NCBI GenBank assembly: GCA_015655535.1
Contig: JAATEW010000400.1
Location: forward strand, 1 to 5,974
Source of the DNA: Hyphomicrobiales bacterium
GTDB lineage: Bacteria; Pseudomonadota; Alphaproteobacteria; Rhizobiales; Beijerinckiaceae
Length of the DNA stretch: 5,974 nt
Direction: 5' to 3'
Notes under the pieces: generated by a model
Databases searched by the model: none
The model's input: only the letters and a program-made list of their open reading frames with translations
What the model was told of the DNA's origin: nothing
Program-made: the position numbers and the translations under genes
Part shown: in pieces, positions 1 through 5,266 of the stretch
How positions within the stretch are numbered: the stretch's first letter is position 1
How the letters are laid out: every line of letters starts with the position of its first letter

Positions 1-68
1 AAACTGATGTCCTTGAGGATCTCAGCGCCCATTCCATAGCGAAGGCCAACATTTTCGAATCGGACCAC
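1..68 (-). CDS. ftsE: FtsE, cell-division ABC transporter ATPase (N-terminal fragment, cut by window edge)
   Basis: The reverse strand from a GTG at 68 reads (M)VRFENVGLRYGMGAEILKDIS and runs off the window, giving 22 complete codons. This matches the usual beginning of alphaproteobacterial FtsE: a first beta strand containing FENVGLRYG, then an E-I-L-x-D-I-S segment leading towards the Walker A loop, which lies outside the window. The start is supported by AAAGG six bases upstream of the GTG. In the family, FtsE is the cytoplasmic ATPase that pairs with the membrane protein FtsX and drives septal peptidoglycan hydrolase activation. It is transcribed divergently from the zinc-ribbon gene, sharing a 182-bp upstream region that carries a CtrA-like site. 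Only the N-terminus is visible, so another ABC ATPase cannot be fully excluded, but the sequence and the cell-division neighbours favour FtsE. Confidence 0.8.
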   Translation of the reverse strand, partial: MVRFENVGLRYGMGAEILKDIS

Positions 69-250
69 GGAGGACCTTTGCCGGTTGGTTCCAAGATCTA
101 AAAACGGCGCCCGAGGCCGCCTCATGGGCCGCGTTTCGGCCATATCGATTCGCGCCTCTTAAGGCCGCATTAACCATAACAGCAGAGGATTGGCCGGAGC
201 CAACGAAGGCTTTCCCTAAACCCACGTTTTCCCACGCCGAATCAGCCAAG
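69..250. other. Divergent intergenic region, ftsE / zinc-ribbon gene
   Basis: This 182-bp stretch must hold the promoters of both divergent genes. Apart from the CtrA-like site at 159-173 and the ribosome binding site of ftsE (AAAGG on the minus strand, just right of position 74), I see no convincing sigma-70 -35/-10 pair, hairpin or small gene. It is somewhat richer in A+T around 155-180 than the flanking coding sequence, as expected for a promoter. Confidence 0.5.
159..173. promoter_or_regulatory. Putative CtrA-binding site (TTAA-N7-TTAA) between divergent genes
   Basis: TTAA at 159-162, seven bases (ggccgca), then TTAA at 170-173 form a perfect copy of the CtrA full-site consensus. The right half extends to TTAACCAT (170-177), the 8-mer described as a CtrA half-site in Caulobacter. 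The site lies 90 bp upstream of the ftsE start and 77 bp upstream of the zinc-ribbon start, a suitable position to regulate either gene. CtrA is the master cell-cycle response regulator of Alphaproteobacteria and controls several division genes. That it acts here is inference from the motif and the neighbours; no binding data are available from sequence alone. Confidence 0.55.
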
Positions 251-982
251 ATGTTGATCGATTGTCCCGCTTGCGCAAAATCCTACCACATTGGCCGCGC
301 GGCGCTCGGCCCGCACGGCAGAAATGTCGCCTGTCCGCAATGCCTGACAAGCTGGTTCGTCACGCCTGACGCAAAAGGCGTCGCTGATCGCGGATTCGAC
401 GAAGGCGAAGATTGTTCCGGCGCGCCGGAAATCAACGCGGAAGCGATCAGCGAACGCGCCAGAGAGCCAAGCTATGAAGAGCTCTATGGCCCGACGGTCA
501 GATCGGAAGAACGCATCGTGCCGGCACCGCGAAGGCACATGCCGCGGCCCTCGCGCGGAGCCGTGACGATCTTCGCCGTTTTGGCCCTGGCCGTGGGTGC
601 GATCGGCTTTCGCGCCGCGATCGTCCGGCTCTGGCCCCAGGCGGCCAAGGCCTATGCGGCGGCTGGCCTGCCGGTCAATGAACGCGGGCTCGATCTCAAG
701 CATTTGCAGGTCAACCTCGTTCATAACGGAGCCCAGGCGCTTCTCGTGGTCGATGGCGAGATCGCCAATAAGCGGAGCGGCGAAACCCTCGTCCCGAAGA
801 TCAAGCTCGCGGTGCGCGACGCCGAAGGCCATGAAATCTACACATGGGACGAGGCCTCGCCGAAGCCCAAGCTCCAGAGCGGCGAAACCATCGCCTTCCG
901 GGCGAGGCTCGTCGCTCCGCCGGCCGAGGGCCATGATATTTTCGTCCGTTTCGCGGCAGCGGAGCCGCGGCAGGCGCATTAA
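251..982 (+). CDS. MJ0042-type zinc-ribbon, single-pass membrane protein (DUF3426-like)
   Basis: The 243-residue product begins with a zinc-ribbon of the MJ0042 family: C5-x2-C8 and C28-x2-C31, with the family-typical start MLIDCPAC and the spacer Y-x10-LGPHGR. A charged, probably disordered linker (about 40-100) follows. One hydrophobic segment (about 103-122, AVTIFAVLALAVGAIGF) is a likely membrane span. The C-terminal part (about 140-235) looks like the beta-rich DUF3426-like region often paired with this ribbon; NGAQALLVVDGEIANKRSGE is its clearest piece. With cytoplasmic ribbon and one span, the C-terminal domain would be periplasmic. The function is not known. The gene is divergent from ftsE and 98 bp upstream of ftsY, suggesting an envelope or division link, but that is inference. 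ATG 251 was chosen because family members begin two to four residues before the first cysteine; its Shine-Dalgarno is weak. Confidence 0.82.
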   Translation: MLIDCPACAKSYHIGRAALGPHGRNVACPQCLTSWFVTPDAKGVADRGFDEGEDCSGAPEINAEAISERAREPSYEELYGPTVRSEERIVPAPRRHMPRPSRGAVTIFAVLALAVGAIGFRAAIVRLWPQAAKAYAAAGLPVNERGLDLKHLQVNLVHNGAQALLVVDGEIANKRSGETLVPKIKLAVRDAEGHEIYTWDEASPKPKLQSGETIAFRARLVAPPAEGHDIFVRFAAAEPRQAH

Positions 983-1033
983 ACCAGCGCGGTGGCGGCG
1001 GCGCGCTCCGCCCCCCATCTTATGGCTGGCTTT

Positions 1034-1048
1034 CCGCCCACCTGGCGG
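1034..1048. other. Small inverted repeat in the gap before ftsY
   Basis: CCGCC and GGCGG flank a five-base loop (cacct), followed by ggttta. It lies in the 98-bp gap between the zinc-ribbon gene and ftsY. The stem is only five pairs and no run of T follows, so it is at best a weak terminator or a mRNA structure ahead of ftsY. It may equally be chance in GC-rich DNA. Confidence 0.25.
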
Positions 1049-1080
1049 TTTAGAACACGCGCGCGGCTCTCTGCCCGACC

Positions 1081-2262
1081 ATGATCGCACCTTTTCCGGT
1101 GCCGACAGGGATTTTAAATTTGAGCGACGAATCCCCGGACGAAAACTGGGATAGACCGAAGCCCGGCCTGTTCAAACGGCTTTTCGGCCGCGCCGAGCCG
1201 CAAAAACCACAGGACGAGCCTGCCTCCAGCCCGGAGCCGCCCGCCGGCGAGGTTGATGCTTCCCAGGTTGAAATTCCCGAACCTGAAGCCGTTCCGCCAC
1301 AGACCGAAAGCCGGCAAGAGGCCGAAGCACCCGCACCGCAAAAGCGCAATTGGTGGACGCGCCTGCGCGAGGGGCTTGCCCGTTCCTCCGGGTCGATCGG
1401 CACAGGCCTCGTCGAGATTTTCACCAAGCGCAAGCTCGACGACGCGATGCTGGAGGATCTCGAAGATATTCTGATCCGCGCCGATCTCGGCACCGCGACG
1501 GCGACGAAGATCACCAAAGCCGTCGCCAAGGGCCGCTTTGATAAGAACGTCGATGTCGATGAGGTGAAGGCCATTTTGGCGGCCGAAGTCGAACAGGTCT
1601 TGGCGCCCATAGCGCTGCCGTTCGTGATCGATCCGGCCAAAAAGCCTTTCGTCATTCTGATCGTCGGCGTGAACGGCTCAGGCAAGACGACGACCATCGG
1701 CAAGCTTGCATTGAAATTCCGTCAGGACGGCAAAAACGTGATACTCGCGGCGGGTGACACGTTTCGCGCCGCGGCCATCGCGCAATTGCGCATCTGGGGC
1801 GAACGGCTCGGCTGCGCCGTCGTCGCACGCGAGCAAGGCAGCGATGCGGCGGGGCTTGCCTTCGATGCCATCAAAGCGGCGCAGGAGCAGCATGTCGATG
1901 TGCTTTTGATGGACACGGCGGGACGCCTGCAAAATCGCACCGAACTGATGGCGGAACTCGAAAAGATCATCCGCGTCATGAAGAAGGTCGATGCCAGCGC
2001 GCCGCATGCCGTGCTTCTCGTGCTCGATGCGACTGTCGGGCAAAATGCCATGACGCAGGTCGAGATTTTCGGGCGCGTCGCGGGCGTCACGGGCCTCGTC
2101 ATGACCAAGCTCGACGGGACAGCGCGCGGCGGCATTCTGGTCGCGGTCGCGGAAAAATTTCAATTGCCGGTTCATTTCATCGGCGTCGGCGAGACGGCGG
2201 AAGATCTCGAACCGTTCGAGGCGCGTGATTTCGCCCGCGCTATTGCCGGAATTGAAGATTAA
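1081..2262 (+). CDS. ftsY: FtsY, signal recognition particle receptor GTPase
   Basis: FtsY docks the SRP-ribosome complex at the inner membrane and hands nascent membrane proteins to SecYEG; FtsY and Ffh activate each other's GTPase. The 393-residue product has a short amphipathic start (KPGLFKRLFGR, 27-37), an acidic, proline-rich A domain (about 38-88), the helical N domain (about 90-170) and the G domain (about 185-393). GTPase motifs in order are GVNGSGKT (196-203), DTFRAAA (226-232), DTAGR (278-282), TKLD (342-345) and GVGE (368-371), all intact. ATG 1081 has no visible ribosome binding site. TTG 1120 follows AGGGA with eight-base spacing and would give MSDESPDENWDRPKPGLFKRLFG, closer to usual alphaproteobacterial starts, so the true protein may be 380 residues. 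yciB follows after 72 bp on the same strand, possibly in one operon. Confidence 0.97.
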   Translation: MIAPFPVPTGILNLSDESPDENWDRPKPGLFKRLFGRAEPQKPQDEPASSPEPPAGEVDASQVEIPEPEAVPPQTESRQEAEAPAPQKRNWWTRLREGLARSSGSIGTGLVEIFTKRKLDDAMLEDLEDILIRADLGTATATKITKAVAKGRFDKNVDVDEVKAILAAEVEQVLAPIALPFVIDPAKKPFVILIVGVNGSGKTTTIGKLALKFRQDGKNVILAAGDTFRAAAIAQLRIWGERLGCAVVAREQGSDAAGLAFDAIKAAQEQHVDVLLMDTAGRLQNRTELMAELEKIIRVMKKVDASAPHAVLLVLDATVGQNAMTQVEIFGRVAGVTGLVMTKLDGTARGGILVAVAEKFQLPVHFIGVGETAEDLEPFEARDFARAIAGIED

Positions 2263-2277
2263 AGTTGCGGGTAGAAC

Positions 2278-2299
2278 TCCCTCCCCTGAACGGGAGGGA
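2278..2299 (+). other. Hairpin between ftsY and yciB
   Basis: TCCCTCCC (2278-2285) and GGGAGGGA (2292-2299) form a perfect eight-pair stem with a six-base loop (ctgaac), 15 bases after the ftsY stop. No T-run follows, so it is not a classical intrinsic terminator. It could stabilise or attenuate the ftsY-yciB transcript, or be a remnant of the kind of CCCTCTCCC/GGGAGAGGG repeat seen at 3025-3154. Confidence 0.45.
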
Positions 2300-2334
2300 T
2301 CGCTCCAAACGGATATGGTCTCACTGGACATCAA

Positions 2335-3012
2335 ATGAACCAATGCAAACACCCCCATGCCGCTCCCGTTCGCCCCAAGCCGAACCCTTGGGTCAAATTC
2401 CTGCTCGAAATGGGGCCGCTGCTTTTATTCTTTTTCGCCAATTCAAAGCCGAAATTATTCGAGCCTTTGGTCGCGCCGTTTTTGCCGGAAACAATCCTGA
2501 ACGGGCCAAGCGCCGGGCTTTTCACCGCGACGGTTGTCTTGATGGTCGCCGTCGTCGCCGCGCTCATCGCCTCTTTCGTGACGACGAAGCGCCTGCCCAT
2601 CATGCCGCTTGTGACGGCCGTCCTGGTTTTGGTCTTCGGGGCGCTCACGCTTTATCTGCAAGACGATCGCTTCATCAAGATGAAGCCCACCGTTCTCTAT
2701 CTTGCCTTTAGCCGCGCGCTTTCCGGCGGGCTGCTCTTCAACAAGCCCTTGCTGCCGATCGTCCTCGACAATGCGATGAGCCTCACCGAACGCGGCTGGC
2801 GGCTCTTGACGATCCGCTGGGCGGTCTTCTTTTTCGTGCTCGCGATTTTGAACGAGATCGTCTGGCGCACGCAAAGCAATGACGTCTGGGTCGCCTTCAA
2901 ATTTCCCGGCACGGTGATTTTGATCTTCCTCTTCACCTTCGCGCAAGTGCCGCTCATCATGAAACACGAGCTGACGGAAGAGGCGAAGAAAAAGGCGCCG
3001 GAGCATTTTTGA
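2335..3012 (+). CDS. yciB: YciB / IspZ, inner-membrane septation protein A family
   Basis: The 225-residue polytopic membrane protein matches the YciB (septation protein A, IspZ) family. The typical opening PNPWVKFLLEMGPLLLFFFAN is at 16-36, the family signature LYLQDDRFIKMKPTVLY at 106-122, and NEIVWRTQSNDVWVAFK at 173-189. Hydrophobic segments lie near 18-35, 62-82, 88-108, 158-175 and 190-208, with a less certain one at 117-135. It ends in a lysine-rich cytoplasmic tail. Family members are needed for normal septation in Shigella and for envelope integrity in E. coli; no enzymatic activity is established. The old name IspZ does not mean isoprenoid synthesis. The ATG at 2335 is preceded by a weak GGAC eight bases upstream. 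The gene lies 72 bp after ftsY, a neighbourhood common in this bacterial order, and ends facing the minus-strand C1 genes. Confidence 0.95.
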   Translation: MNQCKHPHAAPVRPKPNPWVKFLLEMGPLLLFFFANSKPKLFEPLVAPFLPETILNGPSAGLFTATVVLMVAVVAALIASFVTTKRLPIMPLVTAVLVLVFGALTLYLQDDRFIKMKPTVLYLAFSRALSGGLLFNKPLLPIVLDNAMSLTERGWRLLTIRWAVFFFVLAILNEIVWRTQSNDVWVAFKFPGTVILIFLFTFAQVPLIMKHELTEEAKKKAPEHF

Positions 3013-3024
3013 GTCTGGGCGCAA

Positions 3025-3154
3025 ACCCTCTCCCTGTGGGAGAGGGTGGCCGGCAGAGCCAGCCGGGTAAGGGGTTGCGATGTCCAATTTTGAGGGATTG
3101 TAACCCCTCATCCGCCTTGCATCCGCTCGGCACTTTCTCCCACAGGGAGAAGGT
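3025..3154. repeat. Imperfect inverted repeat with terminal hairpins filling the convergent intergenic region
   Basis: The 157-bp gap between the yciB stop and the DUF447 stop is almost wholly one structure. At the left end ACCCTCTCCC (3025-3034), loop tgt, GGGAGAGGGT (3038-3047) is a perfect 10-pair hairpin. At the right end ACTTTCTCCC (3132-3141), loop aca, GGGAGAAGGT (3145-3154) is the counterpart with one G-T pair. The two ends are inverted copies of each other. Inside, CCGGC/GCCGG (3050-3054/3062-3066) and GGGGTT/AACCCC (3071-3076/3102-3107) pair as well. It resembles the CCCTCTCCC...GGGAGAGGG intergenic repeats dispersed in many proteobacterial genomes. Lying between convergent genes, it could end transcription from both sides, although no T-runs follow the hairpins. 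Confidence 0.75.
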
Positions 3155-3169
3155 TGCGCGCCCACGGCT

Positions 3170-3733
3170 TTACGGCCCTCTATAAAACCCTTCCACCTTC
3201 TCCATCAGCCAGCCGAAAGCCTCGAGTTCTTCGGGCCCGGCCGTCTTTTCGATCACGATTTTGATATAGGCGATTTCAGCTTCCACCTTCTCGCGTGGCA
3301 GCATGGAGAGACGGCTTGTAAGAATCGCGAGTTCGACCACAGCCGCCTTCGCGCGGTTCATGCCCTCAAAGGGTTGATGCTGCGCAAGATGCAGGAGCTT
3401 GCAGTGAAAGCGCGGCCTTTGGTCATGCTCCTCAACATGCAGGACGGCCAATCGTGCATGCGATAAGGCCGCCACCAGACGCGGCACCGGAAAATCGCCC
3501 GCTTGGATCAGCGGCCAGGTGCTGCGCCCCGTAAGGCAGCCTGCGAAGATGCGCACGTCATCGGTATAATTCGCGGTCGCGAAAGGCACGGCGCGCAGAT
3601 TGTCGAGCGTTTTCGACGGATGGAAAGGCGCGATGATCCAGCCCTCGCCATCCCGGATCAGCCCAAGCGGCGCGAGATGAGACTGACCTGACGCATCGAC
3701 CGTGGCTACGATCGTCTCGCGGATCATCGGCAT
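3170..3733 (-). CDS. DUF447 family protein, H4MPT-linked C1 gene cluster
   Basis: The 187-residue product matches the DUF447 family: an N-terminal split-barrel part with ETIVATVDASGQSHLAPLGL (6-25) and APFHPSKTLDNL (35-46), the segment NYTDDVRIFAGCLTG (55-69), and a C-terminal helical region with FEGMNRAKAAVVELAILTSRL (122-142). The split-barrel resembles FMN-binding flavoprotein folds. In bacteria the family is found among the archaeal-type tetrahydromethanopterin genes of methylotrophs; its reaction is not settled. The open frame extends upstream to 4060, but that extension overlaps the DHPS-like gene and is low-complexity. The start at 3733 is chosen because GAGGA (3745-3741) precedes it by seven bases and homology begins there; ATG 3727 is an alternative. 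The DHPS-like stop codon lies inside this Shine-Dalgarno, so the two genes are probably translationally coupled. Confidence 0.85.
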   Translation of the reverse strand: MPMIRETIVATVDASGQSHLAPLGLIRDGEGWIIAPFHPSKTLDNLRAVPFATANYTDDVRIFAGCLTGRSTWPLIQAGDFPVPRLVAALSHARLAVLHVEEHDQRPRFHCKLLHLAQHQPFEGMNRAKAAVVELAILTSRLSMLPREKVEAEIAYIKIVIEKTAGPEELEAFGWLMEKVEGFYRGP

Positions 3734-3743
3734 GCCATTGTCC

Positions 3744-5177
3744 TCATGTCTCGCCGCCTTCCGGGTCCGATGGTTTCGCGCGCAAAGTATGGCCCGCCTC
3801 GCGCAGCTTCGACAGATCTTCGTCCGCGGCCTTGTCCGTCGCGACACCCCAATCGAGCGGTTCATCCTGCACGAATCTTTTGCCGAGCGCGAAGGCAATC
3901 TCGGCTTTCGCCAGTTCCGTGCCGAGGTAAAATGCGTGGGCGCCATCTTTTTCGACACCAAGGCGCGGGAACAGATCCATCGCACTTCGTCCGATATGAT
4001 GGCCGTCGCGATTGTAGATGTGGATGCCGTCTTCCGCGAGTTCGATGCGAAAATTACCATCCTTCACTTCGCCCGCGCGCTCGGCGATCTCGGCCGGCGT
4101 CGTGACGAAAGGCTTTTTGGCATGCAATTGCAGAAGGCCGGCATCATAGCCTTTAGGCAACGCCTGGTCTTCGCGCGCGGCAAACATCAAGCGCCGCGCC
4201 GCGTCATGCTCCTCGATCGTGCGGCGCGTATGCGGACTGACCTGCACGAGCAGAAGATCGCGGATCGTAAGCTCCGAACATATGCCGAGCAGCATGGCTG
4301 TGACGCCGCCTGAATCGGCTTCCGTCAGTTCGGTGAGATTGCCGGTGCCCATCATGATCTCGGCATCGGGGAACCTTCTGCGCGCCTCTCTATAGCCTGC
4401 GAGCGAGTCCATGAATCCGAAATGGATCGGATCGAGGATCGGATCGATCATGAAGGAGAGTTTTTTGGCCTGCGCCATCTCCGTCACGCGCCAGAGCGAG
4501 TCGAGATCGCGATGGGTTTTGGGGATCAGCACCGGCGTCACGCGATAGCGCTCGGCGACCCATAAAGTCTCTTCGGTGAGGCTCAAGAGAAAATCGGCAC
4601 CTGCTTTGGCACCGCGCTCCAATTCCTCGGTCTGCGCGGAATCAACGCTCACCAGAAAGCCGTCCGCCTTCAAGGTGCGTACACAATCTTCGAGCAGCGG
4701 AAAAGGCGTGTCGGGCAGGCAGCCGAGATCGATGACGTTCGCGCCCGCCTCCCGCATGGCTGTGGCGCGCCGCATGATCGCCTCGACCGTTTGCGCCGAA
4801 GCATCGACGATCTCGCTGAAAATGCGCATGTCGTAACGCGACAGATCGCGTGGCTTGCCGCCGCGTCCCAGAAAGGCCGGCAGATCGACAAGCTCGTCCG
4901 GACCACGGATGACGGGCACGCCGAGTTCGGCGGAGAGCGCATCAAGATCGGCGCGGCAGCGGCCCGGCACCATGATCTTATCGGCTTCCACCGGGCGCGG
5001 CAGGCGGCGCAAGATGATGGCGCCCGTCATCAAGGCCGCGACCTGCACGCCGACGTCGAAGATCGTCCAGACGAAAGATGTCTCGCCGAGACCTAGCAGC
5101 ACTTTTTCAAGGCGCGGGCGGGCGAGATGCCCGGTCAGGAACAGGATGCGTTCAGCCACGGGTTTCGATCTCGGCAC
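3744..5177 (-). CDS. DUF6513 / dihydropteroate-synthase-like protein, tetrahydromethanopterin biosynthesis
   Basis: The 477-residue product has three parts. Residues about 10-115 (ILFLTGHLARPRLEKVL onward) are the DUF6513-type N-terminal domain. Residues about 117-330 are a pterin-binding TIM barrel like dihydropteroate synthase, with ANVIDLGCLPDTPF (146-159), LVSVDSAQTEELERGAKAGADFLLSLTEE (175-203), SFMIDPILDPI (241-251) and MMGTGNLTELTEAD (275-288). Residues about 345-450 form a C-terminal domain with FYLGTELAKAEIAFALGKRFVQDEPLDWG. The architecture is that of archaeal-type DHPS homologues proposed to join a dihydropterin to the ribofuranosyl-aminobenzene unit of methanopterin; the exact bacterial reaction is inferred. 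It is much longer than folate-pathway FolP (about 280 residues). An in-frame TGA just upstream restricts the start to GTG 5177 or GTG 5159. The latter gives MAERILFLTGH, a more usual beginning; neither has a strong Shine-Dalgarno. Confidence 0.9.
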   Translation of the reverse strand: MPRSKPVAERILFLTGHLARPRLEKVLLGLGETSFVWTIFDVGVQVAALMTGAIILRRLPRPVEADKIMVPGRCRADLDALSAELGVPVIRGPDELVDLPAFLGRGGKPRDLSRYDMRIFSEIVDASAQTVEAIMRRATAMREAGANVIDLGCLPDTPFPLLEDCVRTLKADGFLVSVDSAQTEELERGAKAGADFLLSLTEETLWVAERYRVTPVLIPKTHRDLDSLWRVTEMAQAKKLSFMIDPILDPIHFGFMDSLAGYREARRRFPDAEIMMGTGNLTELTEADSGGVTAMLLGICSELTIRDLLLVQVSPHTRRTIEEHDAARRLMFAAREDQALPKGYDAGLLQLHAKKPFVTTPAEIAERAGEVKDGNFRIELAEDGIHIYNRDGHHIGRSAMDLFPRLGVEKDGAHAFYLGTELAKAEIAFALGKRFVQDEPLDWGVATDKAADEDLSKLREAGHTLRAKPSDPEGGET

Positions 5178-5209
5178 ATGCTCTCAATCTAAAGTCAGAC
5201 CTAGCCAGC

Positions 5210-5264
5210 CAATCCCTCATCCTGAGGAGCGGGCGAAGCTCGCGTCTCGAAGGACGAGGGATTG
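5210..5264. repeat. Palindromic intergenic repeat (CAATCCCTCATCCT...AGGACGAGGGATTG)
   Basis: CAATCCCTCATCCT (5210-5223) pairs with AGGACGAGGGATTG (5251-5264) at 13 of 14 positions. The centre gagGAGCGGGCGAAGCTCGC contains a second stem, GCGGGC/GCTCGC around gaa. The whole 55-bp unit has the form of a palindromic element I recall as highly repeated between genes in Hyphomicrobiales such as Bradyrhizobium, Rhodopseudomonas and Methylobacterium (CCTCATCCTGAGGAG...CGAAGG-CGAGG type). It ends two bases from the kinase stop codon and fills most of the 89-bp gap to the DHPS-like start. On the transcript it would form a strong branched hairpin, which could act as a partial terminator, an RNA-stability element or simply be tolerated. 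Confidence 0.85.
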
Positions 5265-5266
5265 AG

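Noticed and set aside
22..249. Minus-strand open frame of 75 codons
   Set aside because: It overlaps the ftsE start in a different frame and crosses the divergent promoter region; its product is low-complexity and matches no family.
1034..1048. Intrinsic terminator after the zinc-ribbon gene
   Set aside because: The stem has only five pairs and no T-run follows on either strand, so it is listed only as a weak inverted repeat.
242..1090. Minus-strand open frame of 282 codons
   Set aside because: It is antisense to the zinc-ribbon gene, whose cysteine motifs and membrane span are clear; the antisense product is arginine-rich without recognisable domains.
1678..2358. Minus-strand open frame of 226 codons, and another at 1050-1703
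   Set aside because: Both are antisense to ftsY, which has all GTPase motifs intact; such long shadow frames are usual in GC-rich coding DNA.
2455..3165. Minus-strand open frame of 236 codons
   Set aside because: It is antisense to yciB, runs into the intergenic repeat, and its product is charged and repetitive with no family resemblance.
3013..3169. Possible CRISPR or tandem repeat in the convergent gap
   Set aside because: The copies are inverted, not direct, and there are only two ends without spacers of regular length.
3734..4060. N-terminal extension of the DUF447 frame
   Set aside because: This part lies wholly over the DHPS-like gene in another frame and is rich in R, S and T; DUF447 homology and a good ribosome binding site begin at 3733.
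3702..4313. Plus-strand open frame of 203 codons
   Set aside because: It is antisense to the DHPS-like gene and has no recognisable domain or ribosome binding site.
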